Assembly (NCBI GenBank): GCA_900318815.1
Contig: ONMA01000007.1
Coordinates: 1-64,000, forward strand
Source of the DNA: an uncultured Prevotellaceae bacterium
Lineage (GTDB): Bacteria > Bacteroidota > Bacteroidia > Bacteroidales > Bacteroidaceae
DNA: 64,000 nucleotides
Reading direction: 5' to 3'
The notes beneath the pieces were generated by a model. The model was not told the DNA's origin. It did not search any database and was given only the letters and a program-made list of their open reading frames with translations. Every line of letters starts with the position of its first letter. Position 1 is the first letter of the stretch. This document shows, one piece after another, positions 1-7,021 of the stretch. Position numbers and translations under genes: made by a program.

Positions 1-57
1 CTGTCCACGAGATGGCAAAATAAAAGCCCTCAAAATTCTCCGCGGTAGAAATGCGTT

Positions 58-66
58 GCAAAGGTA
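58..66 (-). promoter_or_regulatory. Promoter -7 box reading out of the window's left edge
   Basis: The minus strand reads TACCTTTGC, matching the Bacteroidota -7 consensus TAnnTTTGC. The gene it would drive lies beyond base 1, so it cannot be named. Confidence 0.45.
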
Positions 67-295
67 AGCGGATTTTTGAGAACCACCAAAAAGCAAGTCT
101 GAAGTGTTAAAATCTAAAAGTAGTTGATATATAGAGATTTATCTCTATGTGTTTTTCATTGTTTATTGTTGTTTAGAGGTGTCTAAATACAAATATAGTA
201 TGGAAGATCTCTAAATGTTATATCATTTAGACAAACAAAATCATTATTTTAACATTTAACAAGACATCCAATGCCCCACAGAGATCATAAAACTC
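67..295. other. AT-rich intergenic stretch with no recognisable gene
   Basis: This AT-rich sequence lies between a leftward promoter and the terminator of the DUF2795 gene. I see no convincing reading frame, repeat or RNA gene in it. Confidence 0.5.
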
Positions 296-332
296 CAACG
301 GGATAAAAGACAAATCATCTCTTATCCCGTTG
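296..332 (-). terminator. Inverted repeat, likely terminator of the DUF2795 gene
   Basis: Perfect 11-bp arms (CAACGGGATAA at 296-306 and its complement at 322-332) flank a 15-nt loop, just past the stop of the minus-strand gene at 362. The T-run after the stem is weak, so efficiency is uncertain. Confidence 0.55.
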
Positions 333-361
333 ATAATTATTCCATTAGACTTTTCTGAAGT

Positions 362-583
362 CTAATACTCATCCTCGTTGAACAAGAAGTCTTCCTTGGT
401 GGGATAGTCGGGCCAGATGTCCTCAATGCTTTCGTAAACGTCGCCCTCATCTTCAATCTCCTGCAGGTTCTCCAGCACTTCCAAGGGAGCACCCGAACGG
501 ATGGCATAATCTATTAATTCTTCCTTGGTAGCGGGCCAGGGAGCGTCTTCCAGTTTTGAAGCTAATTCAAGTGTCCAATACAT
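362..583 (-). CDS. DUF2795 small acidic protein
   Basis: A 73-residue protein beginning MYWTLELASKLEDAPWPATK, which I recognise as the conserved Bacteroidota DUF2795 family. That family is small, cytosolic and of unknown biochemical role. The N-terminal half carries the conserved WPATKEELIDYAIRSGAPLEVLENL core, seen here as two short stretches, and the C-terminal third is strongly acidic (Asp/Glu rich). There is no signal peptide or membrane segment. It has its own promoter (TATTTTTGC at 629-637) and its own hairpin terminator, so it is probably monocistronic rather than part of the adenosyltransferase unit upstream. The function is not known and I do not infer one. Confidence 0.85.
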   Translation of the reverse strand: MYWTLELASKLEDAPWPATKEELIDYAIRSGAPLEVLENLQEIEDEGDVYESIEDIWPDYPTKEDFLFNEDEY

Positions 584-628
584 AGTTTTGTAATTTACGA
601 TTAGTTATTTACTTTTTATAATTTGGGC

Positions 629-637
629 GCAAAAATA
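629..637 (-). promoter_or_regulatory. -7 box of the DUF2795 gene
   Basis: The minus strand reads TATTTTTGC (consensus TAnnTTTGC), 46 nt upstream of the DUF2795 start codon. Confidence 0.55.
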
Positions 638-649
638 GTAAATTATTTT

Positions 650-1342
650 CTATCTGCAAGCGTTTTGCCATAATATTTCGCTCACGCCATTGTTAAAATT
701 TATTATTTTGGCCAAAACGAACAAATAATCACTTAAACGATTGACGTATTGGGCCATGTGGAGAGTTGGGGAGTTGGTCGTTTGGTCGTTTGGGGAGTTG
801 GTGGTTTGGTCGTTTGGGGAGTTGGTGGTTTGGTCGTTTGGGGAGTTGGTGGTTTGGGCGTTTGGGGAGTTGGTCGTTTGGTCGTTTGGCTGTTTTGTCG
901 TTTGGGCGATAAGGGCATAAATGCACCTCTCTGCACGTCGGCACACCGTCCGGCATACGTGTGCCTGTGCAGCCGCAGGCACTCCTCCCGGCAGCACGAA
1001 GCCTTGCGGCTCTGGCAAGATGGCATTGAGCTGGTCGATGCGCTGCTCCAGTAGTTCCGTCTCGCCTTCGGGAAGGCGGGCCGAGGGATAAAGGGGCGTC
1101 TGGCTCAGGTCTGTAGCGAGATGTGTACCTACGTTGAAGAGGTTGTTCTGTATTCTGAGCAACGTCGCCCGCTCGGAATCGTCAGCGGGCAACAGGGCAA
1201 CGAGGAGTCCCAGGTGGGAACTGAGTTCGTCGATGGTGCCGTATGCCTCCAAGCGGATGTCGGTTTTCTCTATACGTACCCCGCCCACAAGATCGGTCAT
1301 GCCAGTGTCGCCTCGGCGGGTGTAGACTTTTGTAATTTTCAT
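650..1342 (-). CDS. PduO-type ATP:cob(I)alamin adenosyltransferase with in-frame octamer repeats
   Basis: Transfers the adenosyl group of ATP to cob(I)alamin to make coenzyme B12, in the cytosol. The family signature is clear: YTRRGDTGMTDLVGG near the start (ATP-binding loop), LEAYGTIDELSSHLG (residues 31-45), CRRAERC (134-140) and a C-terminal NRLSDYLFVLA (201-211). Between the last two, where family members have a short loop, sits a tract of about 45 residues made of repeats of QTTNSPND, encoded by a 24-bp DNA repeat. This lengthens the protein to 230 aa against the usual 180-200. The frame stays open on both sides, so the enzyme may still be active with a disordered loop, though this is inference. 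No cobalamin riboswitch was recognised upstream; that space is filled by the same repeat family. Confidence 0.9.
   Translation of the reverse strand: MKITKVYTRRGDTGMTDLVGGVRIEKTDIRLEAYGTIDELSSHLGLLVALLPADDSERATLLRIQNNLFNVGTHLATDLSQTPLYPSARLPEGETELLEQRIDQLNAILPEPQGFVLPGGVPAAAQAHVCRTVCRRAERCIYALIAQTTKQPNDQTTNSPNAQTTNSPNDQTTNSPNDQTTNSPNDQTTNSPTLHMAQYVNRLSDYLFVLAKIINFNNGVSEILWQNACR
757..904. repeat. Octamer-based tandem repeat inside the adenosyltransferase gene
   Basis: Units such as TTTGGTCG, TTTGGGGA and GTTGGTGG cycle with a 24-bp period. Because 24 is divisible by 3, the tract stays in frame and encodes repeats of QTTNSPND. The same octamers recur at 1348-1592 and 35951-36025. Confidence 0.9.
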
Positions 1343-1347
1343 ATTTG

Positions 1348-1592
1348 GTCGTTTAGGGGATTAGTCGTTTGGTCGTTTAGGGGATTAGTCGTTTGGTCGT
1401 TTAGGGGATTAGTCGTTTGGTCGTTTAGGGGATTAGTCGTTTGGTCGTTTGGGGGATTAGTCGTTTGGTCGTTTAGGGGATTGGTCGTTTGGTCGTTTAG
1501 GGGATTAGTCGTTTGGTCGTTTAGGGGATTAGTCGTTTGGTCGTTTAGGGGATTAGTCGTTTGGGGGATTAGTCGTTTGGGGGAACTTTTTT
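1348..1592. repeat. 24-bp tandem repeat array upstream of the adenosyltransferase gene
   Basis: About ten copies of a 24-bp unit containing TTTGGTCG and TTTAGGGGATTAGTCG fill the gap between the start of the adenosyltransferase gene and the stop of the methyltransferase-like gene. Long open frames here are products of the repeat, not genes. Confidence 0.9.
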
Positions 1593-1608
1593 GGTGGGTG
1601 ATATAGGA

Positions 1609-2166
1609 TTAGAAGTTAACGTTATAGGACTGTTTGGTGCGCTTGCTGTCGAAGATGACAATGCCGCAATAGTAGAGGTCGTAGCAGATGGTGGCACGCT
1701 GGTCGTGCTGAATGCATCGCCATAGTGGCTTCTGCTTCCAGATGTCCTGGAAGATGATGACCGACTGGTCGGTGCAATGCTGAAAGAGCTGCTGATAGTC
1801 GGAGGCAATGGAAACGCACGCCAACTCCACAGGCTCGATGCTCTCGGCTACCCTTGCTTTCCTGCAGCCTGCCAGCAGGTATTTCTCGGCTCCTACCCCA
1901 TCGATGATGACGGAAGGCTGCCGCCAGTTGGCCACGCGGAAATACAGGCACCCCAGTTTGTGCGTGAGCCAGTCGTCGCCCGCAAAATCCTGGTAGGCAT
2001 AATAAGGCCACTTCTCGTTGATGACATACCGCACGAACTGGTAGTCAGTGGGCGACTGGATGCCAAAGCCCCTGCAATGTCGCCATCGGGAAAGCCAGAT
2101 GAACTGAGCGTGAAAAAGCCTACCCAAGCCCTCCCAAAGGGAGGGATGTTTAGATAGATAATGCAT
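1609..2166 (-). CDS. Shortened SAM-methyltransferase-family homologue
   Basis: The 185-residue product resembles a Bacteroidota class I methyltransferase family. RGFGIQSPTDYQFV (about residues 33-46) corresponds to the family's RGxGIHSPF motif. The end, DLYYCGIVIFDSKRTKQSY, matches the usual DLFxxGIVFF...K-rich tail. The protein is shorter than the usual 230-250 aa, and the glycine-rich SAM loop is reduced to a weak IIDGVGAEKYL, so activity is doubtful. The first 17 residues (KHPSLWEGLGRLF region) are encoded by a palindromic CCCTCCCAAAGGGAGGG repeat, so the true start is uncertain; no other Met precedes the conserved part. It lies between repeat arrays, downstream of ispF. Confidence 0.6.
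   Translation of the reverse strand: MHYLSKHPSLWEGLGRLFHAQFIWLSRWRHCRGFGIQSPTDYQFVRYVINEKWPYYAYQDFAGDDWLTHKLGCLYFRVANWRQPSVIIDGVGAEKYLLAGCRKARVAESIEPVELACVSIASDYQQLFQHCTDQSVIIFQDIWKQKPLWRCIQHDQRATICYDLYYCGIVIFDSKRTKQSYNVNF
2120..2152. repeat. Short palindromic repeat at the methyltransferase N-terminus
   Basis: CCCTCCCAAAGGGAGGG forms a perfect hairpin in a stretch that encodes the non-conserved N-terminal residues of the neighbouring frame. Confidence 0.6.
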
Positions 2167-2167
2167 A

Positions 2168-2246
2168 GTGGGGAGTGGAGAGTGGAGAGTGGAGAGTGGA
2201 GAGTGAAGAGTGAAGAGTGAAGAGTGAAGAATTAAGAGTGAAGAGG
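2168..2246. repeat. Heptamer tandem repeat (GTGGAGA / GTGAAGA)
   Basis: About eleven direct heptamer units read GTGGAGA and then GTGAAGA, filling the gap between ispF and the methyltransferase-like gene. The reverse complement of this unit is the heptamer found in frame inside the GH67 gene at 33880-33921. Confidence 0.9.
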
Positions 2247-2248
2247 AA

Positions 2249-2728
2249 TTACGTGGCTTTGGTGATGAGCACGGTGGCGTAAGCCGAGATGCCTTCCTCG
2301 CGGCCCGTGAAGCCGAGCTTCTCGGTGGTCGTGGCCTTGATGGAGATGTTGTCGGGATCCGTACCGATTACCTCGGCCATACACTGCCTCATGGCAGGGA
2401 TGTGCGGGTTCATCTTGGGCCGCTCGGCACAGATGGTGGCATCGATATTGCCGAGGGTGTAGCCCTTGGTGGCAATGAGGTCGACGGTCTTCTTGAGGAT
2501 AATCTTACTGTCCATGCCAAGGGTCTCGTCCGATGTGTCGGGGAAGTGAAAGCCGATGTCGCGCATGTTGGCGGCGCCGAGGAGGGCATCGCAGATGGCA
2601 TGGATGAGCACGTCGGCATCGCTGTGGCCGAGAAGTCCCTTACTATGCTCAATCTTTATGCCGCCCATCCAGAGGTCGCGGCCTTCTACTAACTGGTGTA
2701 CGTCAAAGCCAAATCCTACTCTTATCAT
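2249..2728 (-). CDS. ispF: 2-C-methyl-D-erythritol 2,4-cyclodiphosphate synthase
   Basis: Cyclises CDP-methylerythritol 2-phosphate to MEcPP in the cytosolic MEP isoprenoid pathway. The 159-aa length is normal. Visible family motifs are GFDVHQL near the start (zinc ligands Asp and His), GLLGHSDADVLIHAI (residues 31-45, third metal ligand His and substrate loop), FPDTSD and a C-terminal ATTTEKLGFTGREEG that binds the cytidine phosphate. It follows porV by 46 bp on the same strand and is probably co-transcribed with the porU/porV genes. Confidence 0.97.
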   Translation of the reverse strand: MIRVGFGFDVHQLVEGRDLWMGGIKIEHSKGLLGHSDADVLIHAICDALLGAANMRDIGFHFPDTSDETLGMDSKIILKKTVDLIATKGYTLGNIDATICAERPKMNPHIPAMRQCMAEVIGTDPDNISIKATTTEKLGFTGREEGISAYATVLITKAT

Positions 2729-2774
2729 AATTCATTGTATTTTTATGTTTGCAAGCGAAACGGGATTCAAAGAC

Positions 2775-3947
2775 TTACCTGAAGAGGTCCTTGATACCGT
2801 CCATATCGAAGGCGAGGGTGAAGCGGAGGGTCTTGTCGAGGGGGTTGCTCTGACCCGTAGCGATCACGTAGCCCACGTCGAGCGAGAACACGTTCATGCG
2901 AAAGCCGCCACCCACGGTGAAGTACTTACGGTTGCCCTTCGACTCCGACTCATGATGATAGCCTGCACGCAGGGAAAACTGGTCATGGTAGACGTACTCG
3001 GCACCCACGCTCCACTGCACCTCCTCAAGCTCCTCCTTAAAGCCTCCGGGGGCATCGCCGAAGCTCTTGAAGATACCGCTGATGCTGGAGATGTCGCTGT
3101 ACTCGCGGCGCACGCGGTCCTGATAGTCGCTGTTGGCCTCGTCCACCTCCTGTCGCGGCACGGTGGGCACCATGAGCTTGTTGGCATCGGCCGAGAAGGA
3201 GAAGCGGTTCCACTCGTCGACGGGCACCATGAGCGAGGCACCGAGACGCAGGTTGGCAGGGATGAACTGACTTTCCTCGTCGCCATAGTAGGAAATCTTG
3301 CTGCCTATGTTGCTGGCCACGAGTCCCAGTCCTAACTGGCACTCGCGCGAACCGAGCATGACGTAGTTGTTATAGTACATGGCCACGTCGGCGGCGAATG
3401 CCGATGCAGGCTTGGAGTCCTCGCTGTAGTCATAGCGCAGGTCGGAGTAAATCCACCGAAGGCCTACGCCGAGGGAGAACGTCTCGCTGAGCATGCGCGA
3501 ATAGGCCACGTCGAGCGACATCTCATAGGGTTTTACCGTAATATCACTGTCGTCGCTGGTGTACACCTCGCCGAGGGAGAAATAGCGCAACGAGCCGGAG
3601 AGTGCCGAATAGTCGCCTATGCGGTAGTAGCCGGCCACGTAGGCCATATCAATATCGTTGACCAACTGGCGCAGCCACGGCGTATAGTTCAGGGCGACGC
3701 CTGCACGGCTGATGCAGAAGGGATATTTGGCAAGGTTCCAGTACTGCGAGTTGACATCAGGGTCGGTGGCACCGCCCACGTCGCCCATGCCAGCCGAGCG
3801 GGCATCGGGCGCAATGGTCTGCGAGATGACGGCATGCTCCACGGGATTGAACATCGTGTTCTTGTCGTCCTGGGCCGCAGCCGTCACGGCAAAAAGCGAC
3901 AGCAGCGCGGCACAACAAAGCTTTATTCTACTATTCTTCATTGTCAT
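2775..3947 (-). CDS. porV: Type IX secretion outer-membrane protein PorV
   Basis: PorV is a FadL-like beta-barrel that shuttles substrates from the type IX translocon to the PorU sortase at the cell surface. The protein has a cleavable signal peptide (hydrophobic core LCCAALLSLFAV, then TAAAQ). It then has the characteristic PorV N-terminus with DARSAGMGDVGGATDPD (about residues 49-65) and NSQYWNLAKYPF, where the family has a similar NPA..AF segment. The remaining roughly 300 residues alternate polar and aromatic stretches as expected of a barrel. The 390-aa length is usual. It lies 22 bp downstream of the second PorU paralogue; porU-porV adjacency is typical of the order. Confidence 0.93.
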   Translation of the reverse strand: MTMKNSRIKLCCAALLSLFAVTAAAQDDKNTMFNPVEHAVISQTIAPDARSAGMGDVGGATDPDVNSQYWNLAKYPFCISRAGVALNYTPWLRQLVNDIDMAYVAGYYRIGDYSALSGSLRYFSLGEVYTSDDSDITVKPYEMSLDVAYSRMLSETFSLGVGLRWIYSDLRYDYSEDSKPASAFAADVAMYYNNYVMLGSRECQLGLGLVASNIGSKISYYGDEESQFIPANLRLGASLMVPVDEWNRFSFSADANKLMVPTVPRQEVDEANSDYQDRVRREYSDISSISGIFKSFGDAPGGFKEELEEVQWSVGAEYVYHDQFSLRAGYHHESESKGNRKYFTVGGGFRMNVFSLDVGYVIATGQSNPLDKTLRFTLAFDMDGIKDLFR

Positions 3948-3969
3948 TAAAACGTCATATTGGCGTGTT

Positions 3970-6900
3970 TTATTGTCTTTTACGCATGATTTTCTTCACC
4001 GACCCGTCGGCAGAACGACTGATGTATAGTCCGCCACTGGCAGACGACTTGCCGTCGACCCTGCGTCCTGCGGCATCAAACAGCTGCGGATCGCCCTGTT
4101 CACCATCGTCGGTCTGGGCCGTCTCTATGCCCATGGGGTCGACCACCCGGAAGTTGAGCGTCACCTTCGACGAGTTGTTCAGCATGTCCCATGCACGGAA
4201 ACGCAGGCTGTGTACCCCATAGCTCAGGCGGGGCAGCTGATAGCGCACAATGCCTTTCCTATTGTCGCCGTCCAGGTTTTCGAACAGGTTGTTCAGGTAG
4301 AAGGTGTAGGCCGTCTTGTTGTCAATGACCAGCTCCAGGTCGTGCCCAATGCCACTGCCCGAGGTGTTGATGCCCGACTCGTCGTAGAGTTCGGCCACGA
4401 ACATAGTGTTCTGGTAGACCTCGCCACCGTCGACGAAGTCGCTATCGTCTAAATAGCACACCATCTGCGGCCCGTCTTCATCGGGAGCCACCTCGCCGCC
4501 GCTTCCAAAGTAGAAGTTGCGGTTCTCGCCGTGAGCGGCCTGCTGACCGTCGTCGGTCACGGCAAAGACCACCATCTTGGCCAGGATGTCGCTGTAGCTG
4601 ATGTCGCGCGAGACGGTAAAGGAGAAGTCGAGCCGCCCGCCCGTCATGCGGTTCGTCCCCTGATAGACCACGTTAGTGAAGTCCTTGTAGACGATGGCCG
4701 TGTCGGCTTCGGTCTTGCTGTTCTGTCGTCCCGTGATGGTCTGCTCCGCATCGAACACGGTGACCGAGACCGTTCCCTCGAAATCGTCCCTGCCAGGAAT
4801 GCAGCCCGTCACCCTGACGCGCGCCCCGGCTCCCAGCACCACGCTCTCGCCATGGGCAGGCTGGCCGTTGATGCTGTCGATGCTGATGTCCAGTGTGGGT
4901 GCAGCTAACGCCACTGCCGGGTCGCCCAGCAGGTGATAGTGCAACTTGTTCTCCGTCAGGTCCTCACGGTTTTTAATCAGGTAGTTCTTGGTCAGGCGCA
5001 TCGCGTCGCCGAGCGTATTGCGCCGTCCGTTGGTGGTGCCCAGCACATAGTGCATGAAGTAGCGGTTCATGCACTGGTTGTAGAAGGCATAGACCGTTCG
5101 CGTGGTGCCCACGAAACCGATGGCCCCGCCATTGGGAGCCAGCACGGCGGCCTCGCCCAGCGTCTTGTCGAAAGAGTCGAAGGCCATGATGTCGCACGAG
5201 GCCGTCACCCAAAGGGGCAGGTTCTTCGTGGGAATCGTCTCGAAGTCGGAGAGAGAGAGTACATTCTCGTGCGAGAGGGAGCGCACACCGCCATGACCGG
5301 TATAGTTCATGACGAGGGCACCGTTCTGCATGTTCTGCTTCACGTCGCGCTCCACCTCGGGATAGCGGTCGCCGATGATAGACGTGACGCGCGGATAAGA
5401 GTCCCAGTATATTTTCTGGATGTTGTAGCCCTTGTAGTCGCGCTCCACCATGGCACTCACCACCTCGGCGTCGTTCATGTGCATGTTCTGGTTGCCGTCG
5501 TCGCCCATGAAGCACAGCAGGTTCTGCCAGGCACCGGCATGCGCGTTCTCGTAATACATCGCCACCTTGTCTACCATCACCTTGGCAGCCTCCACCGTAG
5601 CCACGGGAAATCGTCCCACGCCCACGTCGGTCAGGTCGGCCCTGAGCGGATTGTCCCCTTCGCCATCGTCGAGCAGGGCGAAATAGTCATCGCTCACATA
5701 GCTCTTGGTTTCGCTCACGGAGTTGTCGCTTTCATAGCAGAGCAGCAGGTCATCGGCCGAGGCATTGTTCCAGCCCGTGAGCTTCAGGCGGTTGTCCCAT
5801 GCTCCGTCGCCAAAGAGCAGCAAGTAGCGTGGACGTTCCTCGGGTGTGGCCGCACGATCGTAGAGCATTTTCAGGTAGCGGCGGTAAGCATTGCCGTCGG
5901 GGGTGCCGCTGGAGAACTCGTTGTACAGCTCGTCGGCAGCCACCAGGTTCACGCGCAGTCCGTCATGCTCCTCATGGAGCCGTTTCAGCCGTTCGGCCTG
6001 CGCCTGCAGTTTCCTGCTGGCAGGAATGATGATGACCATGTCGGCCCATTCGTCGGCATGCCGGTCCTGAGACGATACGGCTCCCACCATCTCCGGCACA
6101 GGCAGGTTTGCTGAGTCAAGGGGACGATGGCTGGCAGAGTTGATAGCTATGAAGTCGAGCCGCAGACTACTGCCCGTCTCCTGCACAATCTCCACGGTGT
6201 TGTTGGGTTGCAGAATGTTGCCTAAGTCTATCTGCCACGTTTCCCGCCCCGCCTTAGCGTATGCGTCGGTCAGTTTTCCCGTCAGCTGGCTCACCACCTC
6301 GGCACCGGGAGAAAGCGTAGCAACTTCCAAGCCATTGACTTTGAGCCGTGCGGTGAACTGCCGTTTGAAGGTCATGCTAATGGTCATCGACCCACTATTG
6401 GAATAGGCAGGCAGTTCGAATGTGCGCGAAACGCCCTCGCCAAAGAGCGACTTCTCAAACAGGTGTCTTCCACTGTGATACCAGGCATAGTCGTCGATTT
6501 CGTGAAGGGAGTGGAAGTCGTTGGGTGAAGGAAAGCACGTGGACATAAAACCCGCGCTGTCGAGTGGCTCGTCCGTTGCATCTTCTGTAGCGTCGGTCAG
6601 GAAATAGTAGCCATAGTCAGAATAATAGTTGCGCACGTGGCTTTCCTTGCCCTTCGTGGGCCAGTTCACCGGGCCTACGCCATGAAACAGCCTGCGGCCA
6701 TGATCGTCGTAGTAGGTGGCCACGGGCTTCAGGTCGTCGGTTTCTTTCAGATAGTCGGAGGTGAGCACTTCCGGCTGCAGGGCACCGCCATAGCCCCACA
6801 CGCTCACATGGGCGGCATCGGCAAAGCCTGCCTGGCGGGCCAGCGAGTCGGTAATCTGGTAGAGGCCCGTCTCGGGAATACGTATCTTGACCCATCGGCC

Positions 6901-7008
6901 TTGCGAGAGTACCGAGTGGGCTGCATAGCGGTCAGTGGTCTGCGCTGCCACGTCGGGCATGCAGCATAGCCAGCCAAGCAGCATCAGGAGGAGAATTTTC
7001 TTGTCCAT
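3970..7008 (-). CDS. Second PorU-like C25 peptidase paralogue, lacking the N-terminal prodomain
   Basis: Homologous along most of its length to the PorU immediately upstream. PorU is the surface sortase that removes the C-terminal signal of type IX substrates and attaches anionic LPS. This copy keeps the catalytic pair of family C25: His572 in YTGHGGVRSLSHEN and Cys605 in WVTASCDIMAFDS. It lacks about 150 residues at the N-terminus: after its signal peptide it starts directly at DRYAAHSVLSQGRW, which in the upstream copy begins near residue 155. The C-terminus is also different, ending in a short GGLYISRSADGSVKKIM tail rather than a full sorting domain. It may be a specialised second sortase or a secreted peptidase. 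Either is inference. Confidence 0.85.
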   Translation of the reverse strand: MDKKILLLMLLGWLCCMPDVAAQTTDRYAAHSVLSQGRWVKIRIPETGLYQITDSLARQAGFADAAHVSVWGYGGALQPEVLTSDYLKETDDLKPVATYYDDHGRRLFHGVGPVNWPTKGKESHVRNYYSDYGYYFLTDATEDATDEPLDSAGFMSTCFPSPNDFHSLHEIDDYAWYHSGRHLFEKSLFGEGVSRTFELPAYSNSGSMTISMTFKRQFTARLKVNGLEVATLSPGAEVVSQLTGKLTDAYAKAGRETWQIDLGNILQPNNTVEIVQETGSSLRLDFIAINSASHRPLDSANLPVPEMVGAVSSQDRHADEWADMVIIIPASRKLQAQAERLKRLHEEHDGLRVNLVAADELYNEFSSGTPDGNAYRRYLKMLYDRAATPEERPRYLLLFGDGAWDNRLKLTGWNNASADDLLLCYESDNSVSETKSYVSDDYFALLDDGEGDNPLRADLTDVGVGRFPVATVEAAKVMVDKVAMYYENAHAGAWQNLLCFMGDDGNQNMHMNDAEVVSAMVERDYKGYNIQKIYWDSYPRVTSIIGDRYPEVERDVKQNMQNGALVMNYTGHGGVRSLSHENVLSLSDFETIPTKNLPLWVTASCDIMAFDSFDKTLGEAAVLAPNGGAIGFVGTTRTVYAFYNQCMNRYFMHYVLGTTNGRRNTLGDAMRLTKNYLIKNREDLTENKLHYHLLGDPAVALAAPTLDISIDSINGQPAHGESVVLGAGARVRVTGCIPGRDDFEGTVSVTVFDAEQTITGRQNSKTEADTAIVYKDFTNVVYQGTNRMTGGRLDFSFTVSRDISYSDILAKMVVFAVTDDGQQAAHGENRNFYFGSGGEVAPDEDGPQMVCYLDDSDFVDGGEVYQNTMFVAELYDESGINTSGSGIGHDLELVIDNKTAYTFYLNNLFENLDGDNRKGIVRYQLPRLSYGVHSLRFRAWDMLNNSSKVTLNFRVVDPMGIETAQTDDGEQGDPQLFDAAGRRVDGKSSASGGLYISRSADGSVKKIMRKRQ

Positions 7009-7021
7009 GAAGATAATGTCG

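Noticed and set aside
749-1606. Plus-strand frames of 101 and 161 codons
   Set aside because: They are the antisense translation of the octamer arrays and of the adenosyltransferase gene.
1343-1608. Cobalamin riboswitch before the adenosyltransferase gene
   Set aside because: The region is entirely tandem repeat; no B12-box-like sequence was found.
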